Shown here: piece after piece, positions 8,632-16,851 of the stretch
Numbering within the stretch: the stretch's first letter is position 1
Layout: each line of letters opens with the position of its first letter
DNA from: Vibrio nitrifigilis
GTDB taxonomy: Bacteria > Pseudomonadota > Gammaproteobacteria > Enterobacterales > Vibrionaceae
DNA: 64,000 nucleotides
Reading direction: 5' to 3'
Assembly: GCF_015686695.1 (NCBI RefSeq)
Contig: NZ_JADPMR010000003.1
Coordinates: 248,001 to 312,000, forward strand
Translations under genes and position numbers: made by a program
Notes under the pieces: model-generated
Seen by the model: only the letters and a program-made list of their open reading frames with translations
Databases searched by the model: none
What the model was told of the DNA's origin: nothing

Positions 8632-9183
8632 TTACAAGTTGTCTTTCATAATCAAACAAGGCTCAATCTTCGAACGCTGCAATTTATGCTTATCTTTCTC
8701 AGCTTCACGTTTGAACTTATAGGGACCAAGAACAATTCGGAACCAGCTACTACCTTCTGTTTTTCGAATTTTACTGGTCAGTCCCACAAATGCGATTCGT
8801 GCCTTACGCTCTTCCGCTTGATGCATGGTTTTAAATGCACCGCATTGCATGATGTAAGGAATCTTTGAAACTTTTAATTCCTTAGGTACCACTTCAATCT
8901 CGCGACTTGGCAACGTATCCACATAATCCCACTTTTCGGTTGGTGGCGGTGGAAGATCATCGTTAGATGATTTTTGCTTCACTGGCTTAACAGGAGTCGA
9001 GACTGCAGCAGGTGGAGTTTTTGGTGTGGGATCGCTATTGAGAATATACAATCCATAGCCAAAGGCTCCGACAGCAATAATAGCAAGTAAACCACTTTTC
9101 CACGGTTTACCTTTAGGCGACGTTTTTTTTGGGGTCGGCTTTTTAGGACTACGACCTCGTCTTACATAATCTTTATTAGCCAC
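8632..9183 (-). CDS. ftsN: Cell division protein FtsN
   Basis: Bitopic divisome protein, 183 aa: short basic cytoplasmic N-terminus (RRGRSPKKPTPKKTSPKGK), one membrane helix at about residues 31-48, a proline-rich periplasmic linker, and a C-terminal SPOR domain (about 108-183) that binds denuded peptidoglycan at the septum. FtsN activates septal wall synthesis late in division. The start is GTG with only a weak Shine-Dalgarno, but there is no better in-frame start. Shorter than E. coli FtsN (~319 aa), as is usual in vibrios. Lies between cytR and hslV as in E. coli. Confidence 0.93.
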   Translation of the reverse strand: MANKDYVRRGRSPKKPTPKKTSPKGKPWKSGLLAIIAVGAFGYGLYILNSDPTPKTPPAAVSTPVKPVKQKSSNDDLPPPPTEKWDYVDTLPSREIEVVPKELKVSKIPYIMQCGAFKTMHQAEERKARIAFVGLTSKIRKTEGSSWFRIVLGPYKFKREAEKDKHKLQRSKIEPCLIMKDNL

Positions 9184-9256
9184 AAGAATTCAATAATTGA
9201 CAATTTGGTCCACATGTTAATTCAGTTTACGTATAGAAAACAAACGAAAAGCTAAT

Positions 9257-9278
9257 GTAGCGCATAAAAATGCGCTAC
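9257..9278. terminator. Hairpin between cytR and ftsN, possible terminator
   Basis: Perfect 9-bp stem GTAGCGCAT / ATGCGCTAC with a 4-nt loop, 60 nt after the cytR stop. No T tract directly follows on the minus strand, so termination is uncertain. Confidence 0.45.
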
Positions 9279-9337
9279 CTAATCAATTTAGAGTATGTCG
9301 TATTGAATTAACCACAGCATCAGATCACTTGTCAGCA

Positions 9338-10345
9338 CTACACAACTCGTGGTGGCGCAGCACTTTCTCGTACGATTAATTTGGTTTCAAGCAAACGAGA
9401 ACCAGCCTGCACATCATGACCACGTAATAATTCCAACATCATCAACATTGCTTGGCGACCAATTTCATATCGCGGCTGTGAGATCGTCGTCAGTGGTGGA
9501 TCACAATATTCAGCAAACTGAATATCATCGAAGCCCACAACGGATAAATCTTGAGGAACACGCAAACCGAGACGTTTAGCTTCTTGGATAGCACCGATTG
9601 CCATCGTGTCGTTGTGACAAAAAATCGCGGTTGGCGGCTCAGGCAGTGCCAATAACTGTTTCACCGCTTTTACGCCATCTTTAAAGGAAAAATCGCCTTT
9701 AAAACAATACGTAGGATTCATCGTAATCCCCGCTCGACGTAATGCTTGCTGATAACCTTGATGGCGGAATGAAGACAGCGCCGCCTGATCGGGGCCAGCA
9801 ATTTCAGCTACTCGCTTGTGTCCCATTTGGGTCAAGTAGTTCACAGCCTCAAAAGCGGAAGTTAAATTGTCGATGTGAACCGTAGGTAACTCTAGTTCAG
9901 GCGCAAATTCACATGCCATCACCATCGGCGGCAAGTTCTTTTGTTCTGGTTTACTCACATCAAATGGTAAATCCGTTCCAAGGAGTAACATACCGTCGGC
10001 TTGCTTGGTAAATACGAGATTGACGAATGAGTTCTCTCGTTTCTTTTGCTGGCCACTATCGCCTAATAGTACAAGATATCCATGCTCCATGGCTGCATCT
10101 TCGATGCCACGAATGATCTCAGTAAAATAGGGATCACAAATATCTGGTACGATGGTGACGATCGTTTTCGATTCGTTACGGCGCAGATTTCTAGCTAAAG
10201 AATTGGGAGAATAGCCCGCTTCTAAGACTGCTTCTTCAACTCGTTTACGAGTAGAAGAAGAGACTTTCTCTGGATTCATCAAGGCACGGGATACCGTTGC
10301 CGTTGACACTCCAGCAAGCTGGGCAACATCCTTCATTGTCGCCAT
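9338..10345 (-). CDS. cytR: LacI-family transcriptional repressor CytR
   Basis: 335-aa LacI/GalR repressor. N-terminal HTH MATMKDVAQLAGVSTATVSRAL (residues 1-22) and hinge, then the periplasmic-binding-like effector domain. It aligns with CytR of E. coli, which represses nucleoside uptake and catabolism genes together with CRP and responds to cytidine; in V. cholerae CytR also affects competence and biofilm. Position between priA and ftsN supports the assignment. ATG start; the upstream region holds a small inverted repeat (10375-10388). Confidence 0.93.
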   Translation of the reverse strand: MATMKDVAQLAGVSTATVSRALMNPEKVSSSTRKRVEEAVLEAGYSPNSLARNLRRNESKTIVTIVPDICDPYFTEIIRGIEDAAMEHGYLVLLGDSGQQKKRENSFVNLVFTKQADGMLLLGTDLPFDVSKPEQKNLPPMVMACEFAPELELPTVHIDNLTSAFEAVNYLTQMGHKRVAEIAGPDQAALSSFRHQGYQQALRRAGITMNPTYCFKGDFSFKDGVKAVKQLLALPEPPTAIFCHNDTMAIGAIQEAKRLGLRVPQDLSVVGFDDIQFAEYCDPPLTTISQPRYEIGRQAMLMMLELLRGHDVQAGSRLLETKLIVRESAAPPRVV

Positions 10346-10661
10346 ATAAATAACCCTCTTTCTCTATCCTGGACAGTGCAAACGCACTTTTCTTATCGTT
10401 ATCGTTTACCCACATCGTCCTAAAAGCGAGGCTGACATATAAGGCATCACAATAATGGATACACCTTGCTTAATATGCGAATGCATGGGCTCAAAAACAA
10501 CTCAGCAGCCCCAACGGCCACTGAAGGAATACTTTACTTAAGTCTAATGAACTACTAATGAGTAGGTTACGCTTAGATTAACAAATTTTACACTATTAGC
10601 GTGAATTCCATCACGTTTAATTGTTTCCATCCCTTTAAGGTTAGCAAACAATCTTGATTTT
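10346..10661. other. Intergenic region between priA and cytR
   Basis: Contains the cytR promoter region and the priA 3' end. An inverted repeat AGTGC-AAAC-GCACT (10375-10388) lies 30 nt upstream of the cytR ATG and could be an operator. No terminator or coding frame was recognised. Confidence 0.4.
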
Positions 10662-12866
10662 TCATGAAAGATCTTGCGGTTCAATGTCTAAAGTCCACCT
10701 AATCTTGTTAGCAACAGGTAGCATATTGATAGCAGGACGAGCACTGATCAACCATTTTTGCATCATTGAGCGTGTTTGCGTCTGAATCAGTAACTGCCAA
10801 CGAAACTTTCCTGCCCTTTTTGCTAATGGAGCTGGCGTTGGGCCTAACACCAAACATGTATCATCAAATATCGGATTACTTTCTAAGGTATGGCGCACTT
10901 GACGTAAGAAATCTTCGACCTGCTGCGAATTATTCGCTTCTGCTCTTAATAACGTCAAAAATGTATACGGCGGTAACATCGCTAACTTACGTTCCTCTAA
11001 GGCACTTTGCGCAAAGTGATTGTAATCTTTGGTTAATAGAGCCTGGAGCAACGCATGTTCCGGATGGTGGGTCTGTAAATAAACTTCACCCGGCTTACTC
11101 GCCCTTCCTGCTCGTCCTGCTACCTGAGTAAACAACTGGGCAAAACGCTCGGCTGCGCGAAAATCGCTGCTATACAACGACCCATCCACATCTAACAGAG
11201 CGACCATAGTAACATCCGGGAAGTGATGCCCTTTCGCGAGCATTTGAGTGCCAATCAAAATTTTATATTCGCCATTACGAATTGCCGTAAGAGCACTTTC
11301 TAAGCTTCCCTTACGTCTTGTGCTATCGCGATCGATACGGATTGTCTTATATTCAGGAAAAAGTTCAGCTAATTGATTCTCTAACTGCTCCGTTCCCACC
11401 CCGACAGTAACTAGGTGAGTGGATCCACAACTTTGACATTGATGAATCACAGGTCTTTGAGAACCGCAGTGATGGCACCGCATTTCATGGCTATTCTGAT
11501 GATAGGTGTAATAAGCGTCACACCTTTGGCAGTCAGCAATCCAACCACACTCATGGCACATCAAAGCAGGAGAAAATCCGCGCCGGTTGAGAAATAACAG
11601 AACTTGGTTGCCCGCTTGAAGATGACGACGCATTTGCGCAATTAACGGTGCAGATAAACCACTTTCTAAATACAGCCCCTTCACATCCAAAACATGGTTC
11701 GTCGTCGGTGTCGAGAGTCCCGCACGCTGAGTTAATTGTAAATGATGATACTTACCGGTTAACGCGTTATGGAGAGTTTCTAACGCTGGTGTTGCAGAGC
11801 CTAAAATAATTGGGATGTTTTCTTTCGCAGCCCTCATCACCGCAACATCACGAGCATGATAGCGCAAACTGTCTTGCTGCTTGTAGGAAGCATCATGCTC
11901 CTCATCCACAATAATAATGCCGAGATCAGAAAAAGGCGTGAGTAACGCAGAGCGTGTACCGATAACAATCCCAGCCGCTTTATCACGAGCACTCAGCCAC
12001 GCATTCAAGCGCTCGGTATCATTGAGCCCCGAGTGAATAACACTGACTGGAACATTAAACCGGCGTTTAAAGCGATTAATGGTTTGTGGTGTTAAACCGA
12101 TTTCAGGCACGAGTACTAACGCCTGACGCCCTTTATCGAGCACAGGTTTAATCATATTCAGATACACTTCGGTTTTACCTGAACCCGTCACCCCCTGCAG
12201 TAGATAACAGCCAAATCCCGGCTGTGAGTTTACCGAAGCAATCGCCACAGCCTGCTCTTGGTTCAACTTAGGTTTATCAACATCCGCTTCTATATGCTTT
12301 GGCCAAGCTTTAATTGTAGGTTGGCGCTCTTGCATTTCGATCCAACCTTTTTTTTCTACAGCTTTTAACATCGTCGAAGAAAACTCTTCTTCCACTAACG
12401 TTTGATGAGACACTGGCTCACTTTCTAAGCGATACATTAAACGGGCCTGTTGCACTGCTCGTTTATCAAATCCCGCCATGAGCTGATTACGACCGATCTC
12501 CGTTAATCGCCATTCTCGAAGAGCAGCAAAATTAGCCTCTTTCCCTTTACGCAACAATGTTGGCATTGCGTTCGCCAAAGTGTCACCGAGAGGGTGTTGA
12601 TAAAATTGGCTACACCACTGCAATAAACCAAATAGCGGATCGGGCCACACAGGTTGGGTATCTAGAACGGACTTAATTGGTTTTAACTGCTCACGAGGAA
12701 AATCGGACTCGTTGACCAACGCAGTGACAATACCCACTAATGTTTGGCGCCCAAATGGCACAGAAACACGCCCACCAATGATAGGAAATAGATGCGGTGG
12801 AACCACATAGTCAAACTGTTTATCAAGTGGAACGGGTAATGCCACTCGGGCAATCGATGGGCGCAT
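10662..12866 (-). CDS. priA: Primosomal protein N' (replication restart helicase PriA)
   Basis: 734-aa superfamily-2 helicase that recognises stalled forks and reloads the replisome. Seen: N-terminal 3'-DNA-binding region (MRPSIARVALPVPLDKQFDY), Walker A GVTGSGKTEVY near residue 227, Walker B DEEHD near 321, and a block of paired cysteines that bind two zincs (CHECGWIADCQRC, then CHHCG, CQSCG) at about 440-490, followed by the helicase C-terminal lobe. Length is normal. Divergent from rpmE. Confidence 0.98.
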   Translation of the reverse strand: MRPSIARVALPVPLDKQFDYVVPPHLFPIIGGRVSVPFGRQTLVGIVTALVNESDFPREQLKPIKSVLDTQPVWPDPLFGLLQWCSQFYQHPLGDTLANAMPTLLRKGKEANFAALREWRLTEIGRNQLMAGFDKRAVQQARLMYRLESEPVSHQTLVEEEFSSTMLKAVEKKGWIEMQERQPTIKAWPKHIEADVDKPKLNQEQAVAIASVNSQPGFGCYLLQGVTGSGKTEVYLNMIKPVLDKGRQALVLVPEIGLTPQTINRFKRRFNVPVSVIHSGLNDTERLNAWLSARDKAAGIVIGTRSALLTPFSDLGIIIVDEEHDASYKQQDSLRYHARDVAVMRAAKENIPIILGSATPALETLHNALTGKYHHLQLTQRAGLSTPTTNHVLDVKGLYLESGLSAPLIAQMRRHLQAGNQVLLFLNRRGFSPALMCHECGWIADCQRCDAYYTYHQNSHEMRCHHCGSQRPVIHQCQSCGSTHLVTVGVGTEQLENQLAELFPEYKTIRIDRDSTRRKGSLESALTAIRNGEYKILIGTQMLAKGHHFPDVTMVALLDVDGSLYSSDFRAAERFAQLFTQVAGRAGRASKPGEVYLQTHHPEHALLQALLTKDYNHFAQSALEERKLAMLPPYTFLTLLRAEANNSQQVEDFLRQVRHTLESNPIFDDTCLVLGPTPAPLAKRAGKFRWQLLIQTQTRSMMQKWLISARPAINMLPVANKIRWTLDIEPQDLS

Positions 12867-13172
12867 AGTTGTTAGGTCTGGAATTGCGAATCACAGCGCA
12901 CAGTCTAATAGATGCAGACTACAAATTCGACTATCTATCCTATACTTAATGAGTAAAGGCTAATTCCCTGAACCAGCCACCTCCCATTAAACCATAAAAA
13001 TGGCGAAAATAGCGGCAAAATGAGTTGATCCGAGAGTGATGATTCTTTATTATATCGCGCCTTACAAGGTAGCTGCTTACTAATAGCAGTTATTTTGCAC
13101 TTTATCATTAACAATACGTGTGGTGTCCAACATCGATTTGGATAGCGACACGGCCTAATTTGAGGTTATCCC
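12867..13172. other. priA/rpmE divergent region with candidate rpmE leader structure
   Basis: Holds promoters for both genes. The last ~100 nt before rpmE can fold into a CTGC/GCAG hairpin (about 13071-13090) and a second hairpin from TCCAA/TTGGA closed by GTG/CAC (about 13123-13150) just upstream of the start. In E. coli, bL31 is known to repress its own translation through the rpmE 5' leader, so a leader here is plausible but unproven. Confidence 0.35.
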
Positions 13173-13391
13173 ATGAAAGCTGGTATCCACCCAGAATACA
13201 AAGAAGTAACTGCAAACTGTTCTTGCGGCAACACTTTCGTTTTCAAATCAACTCTAGACAAAGACACTCTTCATCTAGACGTTTGTGACAAATGTCACCC
13301 ATTCTACTCTGGTAAACAACGTATCGTTGATACCGGTGGTCGTGTTGATCGCTTCAACAAACGTTTCGGTACTCTATCTAGCAAAAAATAA
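13173..13391 (+). CDS. rpmE: 50S ribosomal protein L31 (bL31), zinc-binding form
   Basis: 72-aa large-subunit protein, part of the B1b intersubunit bridge. It is the Cys-containing form, with CSC (C16, C18) and CDKC (C37, C40) forming the zinc site. Start MKAGIHPEYKEV is standard and preceded by TGAGG. Monocistronic with a terminator 28 nt after the stop. Divergent from priA, as in E. coli. Confidence 0.98.
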   Translation: MKAGIHPEYKEVTANCSCGNTFVFKSTLDKDTLHLDVCDKCHPFYSGKQRIVDTGGRVDRFNKRFGTLSSKK

Positions 13392-13418
13392 TTGCTTTCA
13401 GATATTGAACGAATTAGA

Positions 13419-13445
13419 AAAGGGCGCTTTTAGCGTCCTTTTTGT
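13419..13445 (+). terminator. Rho-independent terminator of rpmE
   Basis: AAAGGGCGC pairs with GCGTCCTTT (one G-T) around a 5-nt loop, followed by TTTG. Confidence 0.85.
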
Positions 13446-13740
13446 TTATATCCCCCCACATAACCTCAAGATTCAGAGCGCCATCAACAAACACAAATCA
13501 GGCCCACACCGGCTGGGAATCGGCTTATTGCTAGCGATATAAATCATCTAACTTTTTATAACCTGATATAAGAAGAAATTATAAAAAAGAACTTTCCTCC
13601 TTTCGCGCAAACCTTTGCCTTATTTTATCTGGTCTTATCTCTCTATTTTCTGCGAAAAAGTAGTCATTTTGCCGCTATGCAGCGTCAAATTACTGCTTTA
13701 GAATGGTCGGCTTTTCTACAAACAATAACAGAGAACAGCT
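13446..13740. other. Intergenic region upstream of malic enzyme gene
   Basis: AT-rich promoter region. An inverted repeat TTTTTATAA / TTATAAAAA (about 13553-13590) is present; pyrimidine-rich sequence follows. No convincing ORF or known operator was found. Confidence 0.35.
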
Positions 13741-15018
13741 ATGTCCAATGACAATCAACAGGAACTGACTGCAGAAGAACAGTTTCGCCAAAAAGCCCTT
13801 GATTACCACGCAATACCAACTCCAGGTAAAATTGCGATCTCTTTGACTAAACCTGCGGACTCTGCTGAAGACTTATCTCTAGCTTATAGCCCAGGTGTTG
13901 CAGAGCCAGTGCGTGAAATCGCGCAAAACGTAGAAAACGTTTACAAATACACAGGTAAAGGTAACACCGTTGCCGTTATCTCAAACGGTACCGCAATCCT
14001 AGGCCTAGGTAACTTAGGTCCGCTTGCCTCTAAACCAGTAATGGAAGGTAAGGCGCTACTATTCAAACGCTTTGCTGGTATCGACTCTATCGACATCGAA
14101 GTAAAACACCGCACTATCGACGAGTTCGTTGATACGGTTGCTAACATTGCGGATACATTCGGCGGCATCAACCTAGAAGACATTAAAGCACCTGATTGTT
14201 TCGAAATCGAACGTCGCCTGATTGAACGTTGTGATGTGCCAGTATTCCACGATGACCAACACGGTACAGCAATCGTAACCGCAGCAGGTATGCTGAACGC
14301 TATCGAACTTCAAGGTAAAAAACTTGAAGAATGTACCATCGTTTGTCTTGGTGCTGGTGCTGCAGCGGTTGCATGTATGGAATTGCTTATCCAATGCGGT
14401 GCAATGCGTGAAAAAATCTACATGTTAGACCGTAAAGGTGTGATTCATACTCGTCGTAGCGACATCAATGAACACAAACAGCGCTTTGCGAGCAACACTG
14501 ACAAACGCACTCTGACTGATGTTATTGAAGGTGCGGATCTATTCCTTGGTGTATCAGGTCCTAACCTGCTTACAGAAGAACAGATCAAGCTGATGGCTGA
14601 TAAACCAGTTATCTTTGCATGTTCTAACCCAGATCCAGAAATCAAACCTGAATTAGCTCAAACAGCTCGTCCAGACATGATTATGGGCACAGGCCGTAGT
14701 GACTACCCTAACCAGGTTAACAACGTATTATGTTTCCCATTCATTTTCCGCGGCGCTCTAGATGTTCGCGCGAGAGAAATCAACATTGAAATGAAATTGG
14801 CTGCGGTTGAAGCAATTCGCTCATTAGCAAAAGAAGACGTTCCTGCAAACGTACTAAAAGCAGCGGGTGTTGAATCACTGAGCTTTGGTCCTGATTACAT
14901 CATTCCAAAACCAATGGATGCACGCCTACTTCCTCGTGTTGCTCGCGCAGTGGCTCAAGCTGCAGTAGACTCAGGTGTTGCTCGTATCGAGCTACCAGCA
15001 GGTTACATGGAAGACTAA
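13741..15018 (+). CDS. Malic enzyme (NAD(P)-dependent, decarboxylating)
   Basis: 425-aa oxaloacetate-decarboxylating malate dehydrogenase giving pyruvate, CO2 and reduced cofactor. Seen: N-terminal malic domain with SPGVAEPVREI and KAPDCFEIERRL, VFHDDQHGTAIV metal-binding region (about residues 165-180), and a Rossmann fold with CLGAGAAAVACMELL near 205. It lacks the phosphotransacetylase-like C-terminal domain of E. coli MaeB (759 aa), so it is the short form. NAD versus NADP preference is not readable. Monocistronic with a strong terminator. Confidence 0.93.
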   Translation: MSNDNQQELTAEEQFRQKALDYHAIPTPGKIAISLTKPADSAEDLSLAYSPGVAEPVREIAQNVENVYKYTGKGNTVAVISNGTAILGLGNLGPLASKPVMEGKALLFKRFAGIDSIDIEVKHRTIDEFVDTVANIADTFGGINLEDIKAPDCFEIERRLIERCDVPVFHDDQHGTAIVTAAGMLNAIELQGKKLEECTIVCLGAGAAAVACMELLIQCGAMREKIYMLDRKGVIHTRRSDINEHKQRFASNTDKRTLTDVIEGADLFLGVSGPNLLTEEQIKLMADKPVIFACSNPDPEIKPELAQTARPDMIMGTGRSDYPNQVNNVLCFPFIFRGALDVRAREINIEMKLAAVEAIRSLAKEDVPANVLKAAGVESLSFGPDYIIPKPMDARLLPRVARAVAQAAVDSGVARIELPAGYMED

Positions 15019-15063
15019 GGTCTGACTAATAAGCAATATTGAGTAATGCTTATCCCTAAATGC

Positions 15064-15094
15064 AAAAGCCCCCAACCTTGGTTGGGGGCTTTTT
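15064..15094. terminator. Strong bidirectional terminator, malic enzyme / metJ
   Basis: 14-bp stem AAAAGCCCCCAACC / GGTTGGGGGCTTTT with a 2-nt loop, followed by T on the plus strand and TTTT on the minus strand; between convergent genes. Confidence 0.9.
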
Positions 15095-15143
15095 ACTTTT
15101 AATGACGCGAATGTGCAAACGTCATTAACAATAGTAATACGAC

Positions 15144-15461
15144 TTAGTCATCAAATGATTCAAATTCGATGCCCATTGCAGTCATTAGCTCTTTGGCTTC
15201 AACAGGAATGTCATCTGGGCGATCTTTTCGCAAATCTTCATCGGTCGGCAAAGGCTGACCAGTGTACGCATGCAAAAACGCTTCACACAGAAGTTCACTG
15301 TTAGTAGCATGACGTAAATTATTGATTTGGCGGCGAGTACGCTCATCAGTCAACACTTTAAGTACTTTAAGAGGAATAGATACGGTAATTTTTTTTACTT
15401 GTTCACTCTTCTTACCATGTTCTGCATAAGGGCTAATATAATCGCCGTTCCAGTCTGCCAT
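15144..15461 (-). CDS. metJ: Methionine repressor MetJ
   Basis: 105-aa ribbon-helix-helix repressor that binds tandem 8-bp met boxes with S-adenosylmethionine as corepressor. Seen: EQVKKITVSIPLKVLKVL (the DNA-contacting beta strand, residues ~20-37) and RRQINNLRHATNSELLCEAF. Length and sequence match E. coli MetJ. It is divergent from metB, with met boxes in the shared intergenic region, so it probably controls itself and metBL. Confidence 0.98.
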   Translation of the reverse strand: MADWNGDYISPYAEHGKKSEQVKKITVSIPLKVLKVLTDERTRRQINNLRHATNSELLCEAFLHAYTGQPLPTDEDLRKDRPDDIPVEAKELMTAMGIEFESFDD

Positions 15462-15538
15462 TGCGCACCTTCGTTAAACTAATTTCACTAATGAATATTA
15501 AAGACCCCAATTTTAGCGGGATTTACTGCCATAAGCAA

Positions 15539-15570
15539 AGACATATAGACGTCTAGAAGTGTTGACGTCT
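15539..15570. promoter_or_regulatory. MetJ operator: four tandem met boxes (metJ/metBL)
   Basis: Four consecutive 8-mers AGACATAT, AGACGTCT, AGAAGTGT, TGACGTCT match the met box AGACGTCT with 5, 8, 5 and 7 of 8 bases. They lie in the divergent metJ-metB region, the classical position of the operator. Strong match by inspection. Confidence 0.92.
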
Positions 15571-15684
15571 TCTTTTTTCAACAGTAAAGTGTGAGGCTAT
15601 GCATCATATATCGTTATCTGTGGTTTAGATCGTCAGATATGATAAACGCAACAAACATAGAGTCACACAGGAAAGGAAACACTT

Positions 15685-16851
15685 ATGACCACTCGCAAAC
15701 CCGCTACCGTGGCGGTTCGTACTGGTATTGAATCCGATACCCAGTATCACGCTGTTGTTCCACCCATTTATCTATCCACTAACTACGGCTTTCCTGCGTT
15801 TGGCGAAGTGCCAAACTATGACTATACCCGCTCAGGTAACCCAAACCGTAACTTATTGGAAGAAGCACTCTCAAAACTCGAATGTGGTGTAGGCGCGACG
15901 ATTACCAACTGCGGTACTTCAGCTCTAAACCTTTGGGTTTCTGCGTTTATCGGTCCTGATGATGTCATCATCGCTCCGCACGACTGTTATGGTGGTACTT
16001 ACCGCTTATTCAATACTCGTGCGCAAAAAGGCGATTTTAAAGTACTGTTTGTTGATCAATCAGATGAAAAAGCGTTTGCCGACGCATTAGCACAAAAGCC
16101 AAAATTGATTCTACTCGAAACCCCATCTAACCCACTGGTTCGTGTGATTGATATCGAAAAAGTGTGCCAGCAAGCAAAACAAATTGGTGCCCTTGTCGCT
16201 GTCGATAATACCTTTTTGACACCTGTGTACCAAAAGCCTCTAACGCTCGGTGCTGACTTCGTTATCCATTCAACTACTAAATACATTAATGGTCACTCCG
16301 ATGTTATTGGCGGTGTCGTGATCAGTAAAGATGCCGAGCATGCAGAAAAAATTGCTTGGTGGGGTAACTGTATCGGCGCAACCGGTACACCATTTGATAG
16401 TTATATGACACTACGCGGTCTGCGTACTCTGCCAGCTCGTATGCGTCAGCACGAAGAAAGCTCTCAACAAATTTTGAATTACTTGCTTAAACAAGAGCTC
16501 GTAAAAGTGGTTTATCACCCTAGCCTGCCGAATCACCCCGGACATGATATTGCGAAAAAACAACAGTCTGGTTTTGGCTCAATGCTAAGCTTTGAAGTCA
16601 ATGGCTCTTACGAACAATTAAAACTATTTGTAAGTTCATTAGAATTGTTCTCTCTCGCTGAATCGCTTGGCGGTGTTGAAAGTTTAATTTGCCACCCTGC
16701 AACAATGACTCACCGAGCTATGGGTGAAAAAGCATTGGCAGAGGCTGGGGTTTCAATCTTATTACTGCGTGTATCAGTCGGTTTGGAAGATCCAGAAGAT
16801 TTGATCGCCGATTTAGACCAAGCCTTCAATAAGGCCAAGGAGATCCGTTAA
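15685..16851 (+). CDS. metB: Cystathionine gamma-synthase
   Basis: 388-aa PLP enzyme that joins O-succinylhomoserine and cysteine to cystathionine in methionine synthesis. PLP lysine K199 lies in HSTTKYINGHSD; the Cys/Met-metabolism signature and cofactor contacts (DVIIAPHDCYGGTYRL) are present. Good Shine-Dalgarno (AGGAAAGGAAA) before ATG. Its TAA overlaps the metL ATG by one base, so metBL is translationally coupled. Controlled by the met boxes upstream. Confidence 0.97.
   Translation: MTTRKPATVAVRTGIESDTQYHAVVPPIYLSTNYGFPAFGEVPNYDYTRSGNPNRNLLEEALSKLECGVGATITNCGTSALNLWVSAFIGPDDVIIAPHDCYGGTYRLFNTRAQKGDFKVLFVDQSDEKAFADALAQKPKLILLETPSNPLVRVIDIEKVCQQAKQIGALVAVDNTFLTPVYQKPLTLGADFVIHSTTKYINGHSDVIGGVVISKDAEHAEKIAWWGNCIGATGTPFDSYMTLRGLRTLPARMRQHEESSQQILNYLLKQELVKVVYHPSLPNHPGHDIAKKQQSGFGSMLSFEVNGSYEQLKLFVSSLELFSLAESLGGVESLICHPATMTHRAMGEKALAEAGVSILLLRVSVGLEDPEDLIADLDQAFNKAKEIR

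Noticed and set aside
8477..8722. Plus-strand frame of 81 codons between hslV and ftsN
   Set aside because: It crosses a terminator and ends within ftsN on the other strand; amino-acid content is not protein-like.
12867..13172. Possible small gene upstream of rpmE
   Set aside because: No start with ribosome binding site; hairpins suggest leader RNA instead.
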